Assembly (NCBI RefSeq): GCF_001444405.1
Contig: NZ_CP013187.1
Location: forward strand, 1,922,001 to 1,986,000
From: Pseudoalteromonas phenolica
GTDB lineage: Bacteria > Pseudomonadota > Gammaproteobacteria > Enterobacterales > Alteromonadaceae
Direction of reading: 5' to 3'
DNA length: 64,000 nucleotides
A program made the position numbers and the translations under genes. Shown piece after piece: positions 16,232 to 24,559 of this stretch. Each line of letters opens with the position of its first letter. Position 1 is the stretch's first letter. A model generated the notes under the pieces. It was not told the DNA's origin. It searched no databases and worked only from the letters and a program-made list of their open reading frames with translations.

Positions 16232-16993
16232 TTAAAGTCGAATTCCACCATCAACTTCGACGACGCGACCTGTGAAAAAGTCATTTTCAATGATGTATTT
16301 TGCTGTATGAGCAATTTCTTCTGCTTCACCTAAACGACCGACAGGTTTCATCTTAACCAAACGTTCTTTCGCTTCAGGTTTCATCGCATCTGTCATTTTA
16401 GTACGGATCACTCCCGGTGCAATTGCACCGACACGAATACCAAAACGACCAAGCTCTTTCGCCCATGTCGTTGTCATGGCAACCACACCCGCTTTAGCAG
16501 CAGCGTAATTTGTTTGGCCCATATTACCAGCACGAGCTACGCTCGACATATTAACAATGACACCACCTTCACCGCTTTCAACCATTTTTGCAGCTGCTTC
16601 TCGGCCGCATAGGAAAACACCAGTTAAGTTAACGTCAATAACAGATTGGAATTGTGATAATTCCATTTTCGCAGTCACTACGCCATCTTTTGCTTTTAAA
16701 AGCAGACCATCGCGAAGAATGCCGGCGTTATTGATCAGTACATGTACGGCACCGAAATCACTAACGATATTGTTGAAAACCGTTTCAACCTCAGTCTCAA
16801 TGCTTACGTTAGCCACATAGGTTTCAACTTTAACATCAAGCTTAACCAATTCAGCTTTTGCCTCTGCTAATACTTCATCTTGCATATCAACCAAAGCAAG
16901 GTTAGCGCCTAGTTCTGCCATTTGTGTGGCCATCGCAAAACCTAAGCCTTGCGCACCACCAGTAATGACAACTGTTTTATTTTTAATGTCCAT
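16232..16993 (-). CDS. 3-hydroxyacyl-CoA dehydrogenase of the SDR family
   Basis: A 253-residue SDR with TGGAQGLG at 11-18, an aspartate after the second strand (LVDMQ) favouring NAD, NNAG near 90, and the catalytic S and Y-x-x-x-K in SSVARAGNMGQTNYAAAK. It is the last gene of a seven-gene operon, 8 bp after mmsB. In Shewanella the equivalent last gene is, as I recall, ivdG, proposed to oxidise 2-methyl-3-hydroxybutyryl-CoA to 2-methylacetoacetyl-CoA in isoleucine breakdown. That assignment rests on position; the fold alone would also allow a FabG-like activity. A strong terminator follows. Confidence 0.85.
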   Translation of the reverse strand: MDIKNKTVVITGGAQGLGFAMATQMAELGANLALVDMQDEVLAEAKAELVKLDVKVETYVANVSIETEVETVFNNIVSDFGAVHVLINNAGILRDGLLLKAKDGVVTAKMELSQFQSVIDVNLTGVFLCGREAAAKMVESGEGGVIVNMSSVARAGNMGQTNYAAAKAGVVAMTTTWAKELGRFGIRVGAIAPGVIRTKMTDAMKPEAKERLVKMKPVGRLGEAEEIAHTAKYIIENDFFTGRVVEVDGGIRL

Positions 16994-17001
16994 AATGCAG
17001 T

Positions 17002-17889
17002 CTATTTTTCACTATAAAGTTTAAAGATTGCGCTAAAGTCTTCGGCACCTTTACCTTGATTTTGCATCAGGTTGTAAAGGTTTTTCGCCAAAGCGCCCAT
17101 AGGTGTTGCCGAGTTAGTTTGTTGCGCAGCTTGCTGAGCTAAACCTAAATCTTTGGCCATTAAGTCCACCATAAAGCCCGGCTTATAGCCATTTGAACTC
17201 GGAACATTCTCAAGTACATCTGGACAAGGATTATAAAGCTCTAACGTCCAGTTACGACCTGAGCTGTTAAGCATAATCTCACTCAGCACTTTTGGATCTA
17301 GACCATGGTCTATACCCATCTGTAGCGCTTCACTGGTCCCTGCCATAAGTATACTTAACAGCATATTGTTACAGATCTTCGCTACTTGCCCTGCACCAAT
17401 GTCACCTGCATGGTAAATATTTTTACCCATGTTAGGCAGTATAATATTCGCTAATTCAAAGCACGCCGTTGAACCACCCACAATAAAGGTTAGCGTGCCA
17501 GCTGCAGCACCTGCAACACCACCAGAAACCGGTGCATCTACAAATTTAATACCCGCTTCGCCAAGTGCTTTACCAACATATTGTGCTGATTCAGCATCAA
17601 TTGTTGAACAATCAATGACTAAGGTGTTTTTATCTAAATGGTTAATTAGGCCATTTTCGCCAGTGTAAATCGCTTTTACATGCTTGCCTGCAGGTAACAT
17701 GCTGACAACAAAATCAGCGTTATCGCAGACTTCTTCTACTGCGTTTACAGCTGTTGCACCGACTTCAACAAGGGTTGCGATTGCGTCTGGACTTAAATCA
17801 AAAACGCGTACTTCGTGGCCCGCTTTTACCAAATTGATGGCCATAGGGCCGCCCATATTTCCTAAACCGATAAATCCAATTTTTGCCAT
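17002..17889 (-). CDS. mmsB: 3-hydroxyisobutyrate dehydrogenase
   Basis: This 295-residue enzyme oxidises 3-hydroxyisobutyrate to methylmalonate semialdehyde with NAD in valine degradation. It has the N-terminal GFIGLGNMGGPMA dinucleotide motif, the substrate-binding DAPVSGGVAGAAAGTL segment (about 117-132) and the catalytic lysine in GAGQVAKICNN near 170. The start at 17889 is preceded by AAGGA eight bases upstream; an upstream in-frame start at 17931 overlaps the preceding gene and adds a non-conserved tail. The next gene downstream is the SDR, the one upstream the 3-hydroxyisobutyryl-CoA hydrolase that makes its substrate. Confidence 0.95.
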   Translation of the reverse strand: MAKIGFIGLGNMGGPMAINLVKAGHEVRVFDLSPDAIATLVEVGATAVNAVEEVCDNADFVVSMLPAGKHVKAIYTGENGLINHLDKNTLVIDCSTIDAESAQYVGKALGEAGIKFVDAPVSGGVAGAAAGTLTFIVGGSTACFELANIILPNMGKNIYHAGDIGAGQVAKICNNMLLSILMAGTSEALQMGIDHGLDPKVLSEIMLNSSGRNWTLELYNPCPDVLENVPSSNGYKPGFMVDLMAKDLGLAQQAAQQTNSATPMGALAKNLYNLMQNQGKGAEDFSAIFKLYSEK

Positions 17890-17900
17890 TGTTACATTCC

Positions 17901-19034
17901 TTACAAACCTTGAAGTGGATGCTCTGACCAACGCGCTTTAAAAAAAGCGTTAATCGCGTCATCTGTCACACTTTGTGTATTTTCAAACTGCCAGTTCGGT
18001 GCGCCATCTTTATCGATTAACAAAGCTCGCACACCTTCCTGGAATTCACCAAATTCACCCGCTGCTACTGACATACCCAGCTCTAATCTAAAGCAATCAG
18101 CTAAACTCAAACCTTTTGCGCGTTTCAATTGCTCGCTAACAAGCTTTGCACTTAATGGTGAGCCATGTTGAAGTGATTTTTGCGCGCGAGATAACCATTT
18201 GTTATCCGTTGTATCAAGAGACAAAATGGCATCAATTTGCGACTCTAAGCTGTCGTGAGATTCGAGCTCTGCTAATACACATTGTAGTGGTTCAATCTCA
18301 CTTGCTGGCTCGTTACTCGATTGGCTTTGAAGTGAATGTAACATTTCAGACAACAAGCCATGATTGTACTCAGCACTGTTTTTCCAGTCTGTACCCAGCA
18401 AGCTCGCTAGCACTTCACCGTAGAGCTCGGCATTGACAAAATGATCTGCCAGACCGACAAATTGAGCATCTCTGGCATTAATTGACGCGCCTGTCAGACC
18501 TAAGAATAATCCAACACCCACCGGCATCTTATTTAAGAAATAGCTGCCACCGACATCTGGGTAAAGGCCAATTGTGATCTCAGGCATGGCAATACGGGCT
18601 GTTTCTGTCACAACACGGTGACTAGCACCTGCCATTAGACCTAAGCCACCACCCATAATGATGCCGTTACCCCAAAGTAAGATAGGCTTTTCATAAGTGT
18701 GGATTTGATAATCTAGTGTATATTCTTCGCTGAAGAAGGTTTCTATGTGGTTATTGCCATCATTTGCAGCCATTGCTTTGTATAAGCTAACTACATCGCC
18801 ACCAGCGCAAAACGCTTTTTCACCATGACCTTTTAAAACCACTAAGGCGATGGCATCGTCATTCGCCCATTCGGTTAGCTGAGGGGCTAACAAACGGATC
18901 ATATCTAAGTTGAGTGCATTCAGTGCTTTTGGCACATTTAAGGTGGCAAACGCCACCTTTTTGCCATTATCACAGTCAGCCAACTCAAATACGACTGGCG
19001 CATCTGCTTGGTTTAATAACTGTAATTTTGCCAT
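17901..19034 (-). CDS. 3-hydroxyisobutyryl-CoA hydrolase
   Basis: This 377-residue crotonase-superfamily protein is longer than enoyl-CoA hydratases (about 260) and has the features of HIBCH: KAFCAGGDVVSLY in the oxyanion-hole region, IIMGGGLGLMAGASHRV, and MPEITIGLYPDVGGSYFLNKM with the catalytic glutamate and aspartate. The C-terminal helical part (LLIDKDGAPNW...RWSEHPLQGL) also fits the family. It releases free 3-hydroxyisobutyrate from its CoA ester, the step before MmsB. Its ATG overlaps the last base of the preceding hydratase stop (TAATG), which indicates translational coupling. Confidence 0.92.
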   Translation of the reverse strand: MAKLQLLNQADAPVVFELADCDNGKKVAFATLNVPKALNALNLDMIRLLAPQLTEWANDDAIALVVLKGHGEKAFCAGGDVVSLYKAMAANDGNNHIETFFSEEYTLDYQIHTYEKPILLWGNGIIMGGGLGLMAGASHRVVTETARIAMPEITIGLYPDVGGSYFLNKMPVGVGLFLGLTGASINARDAQFVGLADHFVNAELYGEVLASLLGTDWKNSAEYNHGLLSEMLHSLQSQSSNEPASEIEPLQCVLAELESHDSLESQIDAILSLDTTDNKWLSRAQKSLQHGSPLSAKLVSEQLKRAKGLSLADCFRLELGMSVAAGEFGEFQEGVRALLIDKDGAPNWQFENTQSVTDDAINAFFKARWSEHPLQGL

Positions 19035-19810
19035 TAGCCGTTCACCCAGTTTGGTTTACGTTTTTCTAAGAACGCATTCACGCCCTCTTTTTGGTCTTGC
19101 GTATCAAACAAGGTGACAAATAGTTCACGCTCAAGCGGAAGCGCACTGTTGATTGTGCCTGTGCGACCTTTTTGAATAAGTGCTTTACAAGCCGTCACTG
19201 CTACTGGGCTTTGATCTGCTACTTTCTCTGCTAGTGCAAGTGCCGTATTCAAGGCTTCACCAGTTTCAACTACTTCTTCAACTAAGCCAATTTGTTGTGC
19301 TTTATCAGCTTTTAGACGTTCGCCACATAAAATCATGCGCTTAGCCCAACCTTCACCAACAAGCCAAGATAGGTTTTGCGTACCACCAGCACACGGTAGT
19401 AAACCAACTTTAGCTTCTGGTAACGCCATTTGCGCTTGGCTTTCGGCAATACGAATATCACAAGCCAATGCCACTTCAAGGCCGCCACCCATAGCAAAAC
19501 CATTAATAGCGGCAATCGAAACACCTCTAAAATCGCTCAATGTTTCGAACGCTTCACCGAATACACGAGACATGTCAGCAGCAACACCTTTGTCTCCGTC
19601 TGCAAATACGTTTAAGTCCGCACCCGCTGAGAAGAATTTCTCGCCTTCACCTGTGATCACTAGAGCGTAAATTTCTTTATCTTGATTTAACTCGATTACA
19701 AGGTTCTTTAAACCTACCAAGGTATCGCGTGTCCATGTATTCGCAGGCGGGTTGCTCATTGTTACTACCGCGATGTTACCCTGCTTTTCTAATTTAAGTT
19801 GTGCAGTCAT
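19034..19810 (-). CDS. Enoyl-CoA hydratase
   Basis: A 258-residue crotonase with the oxyanion-hole segments FFSAGADLNVF and AINGFAMGGGLEVALACD and the catalytic LPEAKVGLLPCAGGTQNL region. In this operon it should hydrate methacrylyl-CoA (valine) and tiglyl-CoA (isoleucine). It sits between the acyl-CoA dehydrogenase (13 bp upstream) and the 3-hydroxyisobutyryl-CoA hydrolase (overlapping by one base). The exact acyl preference is inferred from the operon, not from residues. Confidence 0.92.
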   Translation of the reverse strand: MTAQLKLEKQGNIAVVTMSNPPANTWTRDTLVGLKNLVIELNQDKEIYALVITGEGEKFFSAGADLNVFADGDKGVAADMSRVFGEAFETLSDFRGVSIAAINGFAMGGGLEVALACDIRIAESQAQMALPEAKVGLLPCAGGTQNLSWLVGEGWAKRMILCGERLKADKAQQIGLVEEVVETGEALNTALALAEKVADQSPVAVTACKALIQKGRTGTINSALPLERELFVTLFDTQDQKEGVNAFLEKRKPNWVNG

Positions 19811-19823
19811 TTGGGTTTCCTTA

Positions 19824-20981
19824 TTACAATACGCTTGGCGCGCCTTCAGCTAAAATACGACGGCCGATGATCACACGCATGATCTCATTGGTGCCTTCAA
19901 GAATTTGGTGAACACGTACATCACGAACATGACGCTCTAGTGGGTATTCTTTGATATAACCGTAACCACCGTGAATTTGTAATGCGTCGTCACACACTTT
20001 AAAACCTACATCAGTAGCAAATCTTTTTGCCATCGCACAGTAAGTGGTTTTTTCGCTGTCGTTGGTGTCTAGTTTAAATGCTGCAAGGCGTACCATTTGA
20101 CGTGCTGCTACAAGCTCAGTATTCATGTCAGCAATCTTGAACTGTAGCGCTTGGAATGCTGCAAGCGGTTTACCGAACTGTTCACGCTCAGTCATATATT
20201 GCTTAGCTGTGTTAAGTGCTTGCTGCGCAGTACCGATTGAACATGTTGCGATGTTAATACGACCACCGTCTAGACCTTGCATCGCAAACTTAAAGCCCTC
20301 ACCTTCAGCACCCATTAGGTTTGCAGCAGGAATACGCACATTTTCAAGGGTGACAAGACGTGTAGGTTGTGCATTCCAACCCATTTTTTCTTCGGCTTTA
20401 CCGTAAGAAATACCTTCAGCATCTGCTGGTACAACAAACGCAGAAATACCTTTCGGACCCGCTTCACCAGTACGAGCCATAACCACAAGTACGTCAGTTT
20501 CACCGGCACCCGAGATAAACATTTTCGAGCCGTTTAACACATAGCTGTCGCCATCTTTGTCTGCTTTAGTTTTAAGTGACGCGGCATCAGAGCCTGAGCC
20601 CGGCTCAGTTAAACAGTATGATGCTAACAACTCACCCATCACTAATTGATCAATGTATTGCTCTTTAACGGAATCAGTACCAAAGCTTGCGATCATCCAA
20701 GTTGCCATGTTGTGGATTGTTAGCATGGCAGTTGTTGCTGTACAGCCCATAGCAAGCTGTTCAAAAATAATGCTTGAATCTAAACGTGATAATCCAAGGC
20801 CACCTGCCTCTTCTGGCGTGTATAAACCACAAAAGCCTAGTTCACCGGCTTTTTTAATCACGTCTTTAGGGAAAATATGTTCGCGGTCCCACAGCGCAGC
20901 GTTTGGCGCTAGTTCACTCATTGCGAATTGATATGCTGTGTCGGCAAATGCCTGTTGATCTTCATTTAGATTAAAGTCCAT
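19824..20981 (-). CDS. Acyl-CoA dehydrogenase (isobutyryl/2-methylbutyryl-CoA type)
   Basis: This is a 385-residue FAD enzyme with the standard acyl-CoA dehydrogenase layout: N-terminal helices, the FAD-binding CLTEPGSGSDAASLKTKA strand, a FQALQFKIADM helix and the C-terminal QILEGTNEIMR motif carrying the likely catalytic glutamate, as in the short-chain/isobutyryl class. It would desaturate isobutyryl-CoA to methacrylyl-CoA and probably 2-methylbutyryl-CoA to tiglyl-CoA. AGAGG precedes the ATG at 20981; the longer in-frame start adds an unconserved stretch. It lies between mmsA and the hydratase. Confidence 0.92.
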   Translation of the reverse strand: MDFNLNEDQQAFADTAYQFAMSELAPNAALWDREHIFPKDVIKKAGELGFCGLYTPEEAGGLGLSRLDSSIIFEQLAMGCTATTAMLTIHNMATWMIASFGTDSVKEQYIDQLVMGELLASYCLTEPGSGSDAASLKTKADKDGDSYVLNGSKMFISGAGETDVLVVMARTGEAGPKGISAFVVPADAEGISYGKAEEKMGWNAQPTRLVTLENVRIPAANLMGAEGEGFKFAMQGLDGGRINIATCSIGTAQQALNTAKQYMTEREQFGKPLAAFQALQFKIADMNTELVAARQMVRLAAFKLDTNDSEKTTYCAMAKRFATDVGFKVCDDALQIHGGYGYIKEYPLERHVRDVRVHQILEGTNEIMRVIIGRRILAEGAPSVL

Positions 20982-21056
20982 AAAAGACCTCTTGTTGTCA
21001 AAGGTGAGCCGATCATGTCGGCTCACATTGTTATTATAAAAATTGAATAGAAAGGA

Positions 21057-22547
21057 TTAACGTAGGTTGATGCTCATATTCGGGCCAGTCACGACCTCAT
21101 CATCAAACCAACGTGAAGTCACCGTTTTCGTTTCTGTGTAGAAACGCACACCTTGCTTACCGTAGGTATGCTGGTCACCGTAGAAAGAGTTTTTCCAACC
21201 TGTGAATGAGAAGAAAGGCAGTGGCACAGGAATTGGAATATTAATACCTACTTGACCTACTTCGATTTGCTGTTGGAATTTACGCGCTGCTGCACCACTT
21301 GCTGTGAATAAAGATGTACCGTTACCGTATGGGTTGCGGTTAATTAGCGCGATTGCCTCGTCTAGCGTGTCTACAAATACGCAGCTCAAAACTGGACCAA
21401 AGATTTCTTCTTTATAGATTTCCATCTCTTCAGTCACATCTGTAAATAATGTAGGGCCAACCCAGTTACCTGCTTCATAGCCTTCAACAGTATAATCTGA
21501 ACCATCAACTAAACAGGTTGCGCCTTGATCTTTACCACTTTGAATGAGTGAAAGAATACGTTGCTTAGCTTGTGGTGTAGTTTGCGGGCCATAAGCCGCT
21601 TCTGGGTCGTTCCAAAGACCTGGGCGTACGCCTTCGAAACCTTTTTTAATGTCTTCTACCCACTCTTTTGATGAACCAACAAATACTGCCACCGAAATAC
21701 CCATACAACGTTGGCCACCAGCACCCACTGACGCACCAACAAGGTTATTCACTGTTTGCGCTTTTGGCGCATCCGGCATGATCACCATGTGGTTTTTAGC
21801 GCCAACGCACGCTTGAACGCGCTTTTTATGCTGTGTGCCTTTACTGTAAATGTAATGACCCACATTACAAGAACCAACAAAAGAAACTGCTTTGATTTCT
21901 GGTGCTTCTAGAATTTGGTCAACTTGGTCTTTTGTACCGTGAACAACTTGTAGTACGCCTTTTGGTGCACCCGCTTCTTCGAATAGCTCCACTAAACGCA
22001 TTGGTGTTAGCGGATCTTGCTCTGAAGGCTTAAGTACAAAAGTGTTACCGCATACAATCGCCATTGGAAACATCCAAAGTGGGATCATAGCTGGGAAGTT
22101 AAACGGGGTAATACCTGCACACACACCTAGAGGCTGCGTGTAAGAATACGTATCAATATTGCGGGCAACGTTTTCAACGGTTTCACCCATCATCATTGCA
22201 GGGGCATTTGCAGCTTGTTCAACCACTTCAATACCACGCCATACATCACCTTTTGCGTCTTCGAACGTCTTACCTAATTCATGACAGATAATGGTCGCAA
22301 TTTCTTCTTGGTGCTCTTTTAAAAGCGCCGCGTACTTCATCATAATACGAGCACGCTCTGGAACTGGCACGTTACGCCAAGTCTTAAATGCTTCTTGTGC
22401 AGAATCAATCGCTGCTTTTACTTCTTGCTCTGTCGCACAAGGTACTTTTGCAAGTACTTCTTGGTTTGCTGGATTAACAACATCAATCCATTGCTCTGAT
22501 GATGATTGAGTAAATTCGCCGTTGATGTATAAAGGTACTTGGTGCAT
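21057..22547 (-). CDS. mmsA: Methylmalonate-semialdehyde dehydrogenase (acylating)
   Basis: A 496-residue aldehyde dehydrogenase of the CoA-acylating MmsA type: ITPFNFPAMIPLWMFPMA in the cofactor-binding domain, the nucleophilic cysteine in GAGGQRCMGIS, and EEIFGPVLSCV and the C-terminal FTGWKNSFYGDQHTYGKQG, all hallmarks of MmsA. It converts methylmalonate semialdehyde to propionyl-CoA. GGAGGA lies six bases before the ATG at 22547; the GTG two codons earlier overlaps the spacing region. It is second in the operon, 76 bp after the thiolase gene. Confidence 0.97.
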   Translation of the reverse strand: MHQVPLYINGEFTQSSSEQWIDVVNPANQEVLAKVPCATEQEVKAAIDSAQEAFKTWRNVPVPERARIMMKYAALLKEHQEEIATIICHELGKTFEDAKGDVWRGIEVVEQAANAPAMMMGETVENVARNIDTYSYTQPLGVCAGITPFNFPAMIPLWMFPMAIVCGNTFVLKPSEQDPLTPMRLVELFEEAGAPKGVLQVVHGTKDQVDQILEAPEIKAVSFVGSCNVGHYIYSKGTQHKKRVQACVGAKNHMVIMPDAPKAQTVNNLVGASVGAGGQRCMGISVAVFVGSSKEWVEDIKKGFEGVRPGLWNDPEAAYGPQTTPQAKQRILSLIQSGKDQGATCLVDGSDYTVEGYEAGNWVGPTLFTDVTEEMEIYKEEIFGPVLSCVFVDTLDEAIALINRNPYGNGTSLFTASGAAARKFQQQIEVGQVGINIPIPVPLPFFSFTGWKNSFYGDQHTYGKQGVRFYTETKTVTSRWFDDEVVTGPNMSINLR

Positions 22548-22623
22548 CTGCACTCCTCCCCTGGTAAATAGAAAAAAGGCACCGCTCTTATATTATTTAT
22601 ACGGTGCCTACAACTTGGTGTGA

Positions 22624-23802
22624 TTAAACTTCGACTGCCAGTGCAACCGCTTCACCACCACCGATACACAGTGATGCAACACCTTTTGAAAGGCCGCGAT
22701 TACGTAGGGCATGAATTAGAGTAACTAGGATACGCGCACCACTTGCACCGATTGGGTGACCAAGGGCACATGCACCACCATTAACGTTAACTTTGCTCTG
22801 CTCAAGGCCAAGCTCTTTAATTGCTAGCATAGTCACCATGGCAAATGCTTCATTGATTTCCCATAAATCTACGTCAGCTTTGTCCCAACCCGCTTTTTCA
22901 AGTAGCGTGTTCATTGCGCCAACTGGTGCAACCGTGAATTCTGCTGGCGCTTGCGAGTGAGTCGCGTGAGCAACCACTTTACAAAGTGGTGTTAAGCCTT
23001 GCTTCTTCGCTTCTGATTCGCTCATTAGAATCAATGCAGCTGCACCATCTGAGATAGAAGAAGAGTTAGCTGCGGTAATCGTGCCATCTTTTTTGAATGC
23101 TGGACGTAAACCTGGAATTTTGTCCGGACGCGCATTGCCTGGCTGCTCGTCAATGGCGACTTCAACGTCACCCTTACGCGTTTTTAAAACATGAGGGACT
23201 ACTTCGTTATTGAAGCTGCCGTTTTCAATCGCTTCATTTGCTTTGCTTAGAGAGCTAAGCGCAAACTCGTCCATTTCTTCACGCGTAATGCCATAATCAT
23301 CCGCAGTTGCTTGTGCAAAACAACCCATAGCTTTGTTGTCGTAAGCATCTTCAAGACCATCGGCCATCATGTGGTCTTTAATCTCACCATGACCCATACG
23401 CATACCGCCACGCGCTTTTGGAATGAAATACGGTGAGTTAGTCATGCTTTCCATGCCGCCTGCGACTGCAGATGAAATGCTGCCCGCTTTAATGAGGTCA
23501 TGAGCAAGCATGGCTGCTTTTAAACCTGAGCCACAAACCTTGTTAATAGTTGTTGCGCCAGTAGAACGTGCTAGACCGGCATGCAACATAGCTTGACGTG
23601 CTGGTGCTTGACCAAGACCTGCTGGTAATACACAACCCATGATCACTTCATCAATTGATGCGTCCGTTAGCCCTGTTTCGCTCATAACGCTTTTGATTGC
23701 AGTTGCGCCAAGCTCTGTTGCGCTTGCGCCTGATAGTGCACCCATAAAGCCACCCATAGGGGTACGTTTTGCTGCTACGATTACAACTGCTTCGTTACTC
23801 AT
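22624..23802 (-). CDS. Acetyl-CoA C-acyltransferase (thiolase)
   Basis: A 392-residue thiolase with the active-site cysteine 90 in NKVCGSGLKA, the GGMESMTNSPY loop, the histidine 349 in GGACALGHPIGASGAR and the second cysteine 379 in SLCIGGGEAVA. As first gene of the branched-chain operon it would cleave 2-methylacetoacetyl-CoA into propionyl-CoA and acetyl-CoA; it could equally act on acetoacetyl-CoA. In Shewanella the equivalent is named ivdA, as I recall. It diverges from liuR across a 316-bp control region with a LiuR-like palindrome about 67 bp upstream of its start. Confidence 0.93.
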   Translation of the reverse strand: MSNEAVVIVAAKRTPMGGFMGALSGASATELGATAIKSVMSETGLTDASIDEVIMGCVLPAGLGQAPARQAMLHAGLARSTGATTINKVCGSGLKAAMLAHDLIKAGSISSAVAGGMESMTNSPYFIPKARGGMRMGHGEIKDHMMADGLEDAYDNKAMGCFAQATADDYGITREEMDEFALSSLSKANEAIENGSFNNEVVPHVLKTRKGDVEVAIDEQPGNARPDKIPGLRPAFKKDGTITAANSSSISDGAAALILMSESEAKKQGLTPLCKVVAHATHSQAPAEFTVAPVGAMNTLLEKAGWDKADVDLWEINEAFAMVTMLAIKELGLEQSKVNVNGGACALGHPIGASGARILVTLIHALRNRGLSKGVASLCIGGGEAVALAVEV

Positions 23803-23868
23803 GTTAAACTCCTGTTCACAAGCTTCTTGCTTGTTTGTTTCAAAATGATGATTTGAGCATACCTAATA

Positions 23869-23890
23869 TTTACGTTTACGCCAACGTAAA
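23869..23890. promoter_or_regulatory. Putative LiuR operator for the valine/isoleucine operon
   Basis: A perfect inverted repeat TTTACGTT - 6 bases - AACGTAAA lies in the liuR/thiolase intergenic region, 67 bp before the thiolase start. The half-sites contain the ACGTAAA core also present at the liuR promoter, and MerR-family regulators bind such dyads between promoter elements. Confidence 0.78.
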
Positions 23891-24054
23891 ACTAAAATCA
23901 AGTTAATTGCGTTGACTTAAACTGTAAACTTAAGTTGCACGTTTTCCTTGCCAATACTGCTAGAAACTGCGAAAAGGCGGTTTATTTAGTTAGAACTGCA
24001 TTAGATATTCACTCTTTTTATTAACACTCACTATTACATTCCCCAAAACGCAAC

Positions 24055-24083
24055 TTTACCTTTACGTAAACTTCACTTATATT
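24055..24083 (+). promoter_or_regulatory. liuR promoter with LiuR-like operator in the spacer
   Basis: A candidate -35 box TTTACC (24055-24060) and -10 box TATATT (24078-24083) are 17 bp apart. The spacer begins with the perfect 10-bp palindrome TTTACGTAAA (24061-24070). It lies 35 bp before the liuR start codon. The boxes are weak matches to consensus; the palindrome is the stronger evidence. Confidence 0.6.
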
Positions 24084-24118
24084 GGTCTAATCTGTTTTGA
24101 AGTAAGTGTTAAACAATT

Positions 24119-24523
24119 ATGCAAGATAACCTTAACGAACCTACATTCTCTATTAGCGAATTGGCTAAGGAATTTGACATTACCACCCGTTCTATTCGTT
24201 TTTATGAAGATCAGGGATTAATTTCGCCTGAGCGAAATGGTCAAACCCGCATTTATTCAAAACGAGACAAAGTACGTCTAAAACTTATCTTACGCGGCAA
24301 GCGATTAGGCTTCACTCTCGCTGAAACAGGCAGATTGTTTGAACTTTACGATGCCGATAAATCAAGTGCGAAACAGCTCACCACTATGTTGGCGCTAATA
24401 GAAGAAAAGAAAGCTGATTTAAGTCAACAAATGGATGACATTAAAGTGGTTCTAATGGAACTCGTTACCGCAGAGCGCCGTTGTCGAGACACCCTTAAAG
24501 AGCTTGATGAGCACGAAGACTAA
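24119..24523 (+). CDS. liuR: MerR-family regulator of branched-chain catabolism, LiuR
   Basis: A 134-residue MerR protein: N-terminal winged helix (FSISELAKEFDITTRSIRFYEDQGLISPERNGQ, about 9-42) and a C-terminal coiled-coil dimerisation helix (about 80-125) with few cysteines, so not a metal sensor. It is the first gene of the leucine-degradation operon and divergent from the valine/isoleucine operon. In other Proteobacteria LiuR controls both pathways, and the operator-like palindromes in front of both operons support that here. The effector is not visible from the sequence; a CoA intermediate or amino acid is likely. Confidence 0.92.
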   Translation: MQDNLNEPTFSISELAKEFDITTRSIRFYEDQGLISPERNGQTRIYSKRDKVRLKLILRGKRLGFTLAETGRLFELYDADKSSAKQLTTMLALIEEKKADLSQQMDDIKVVLMELVTAERRCRDTLKELDEHED

Positions 24524-24559
24524 TTAAATTTATAATAACTCTCACACAGGATAACCAAG

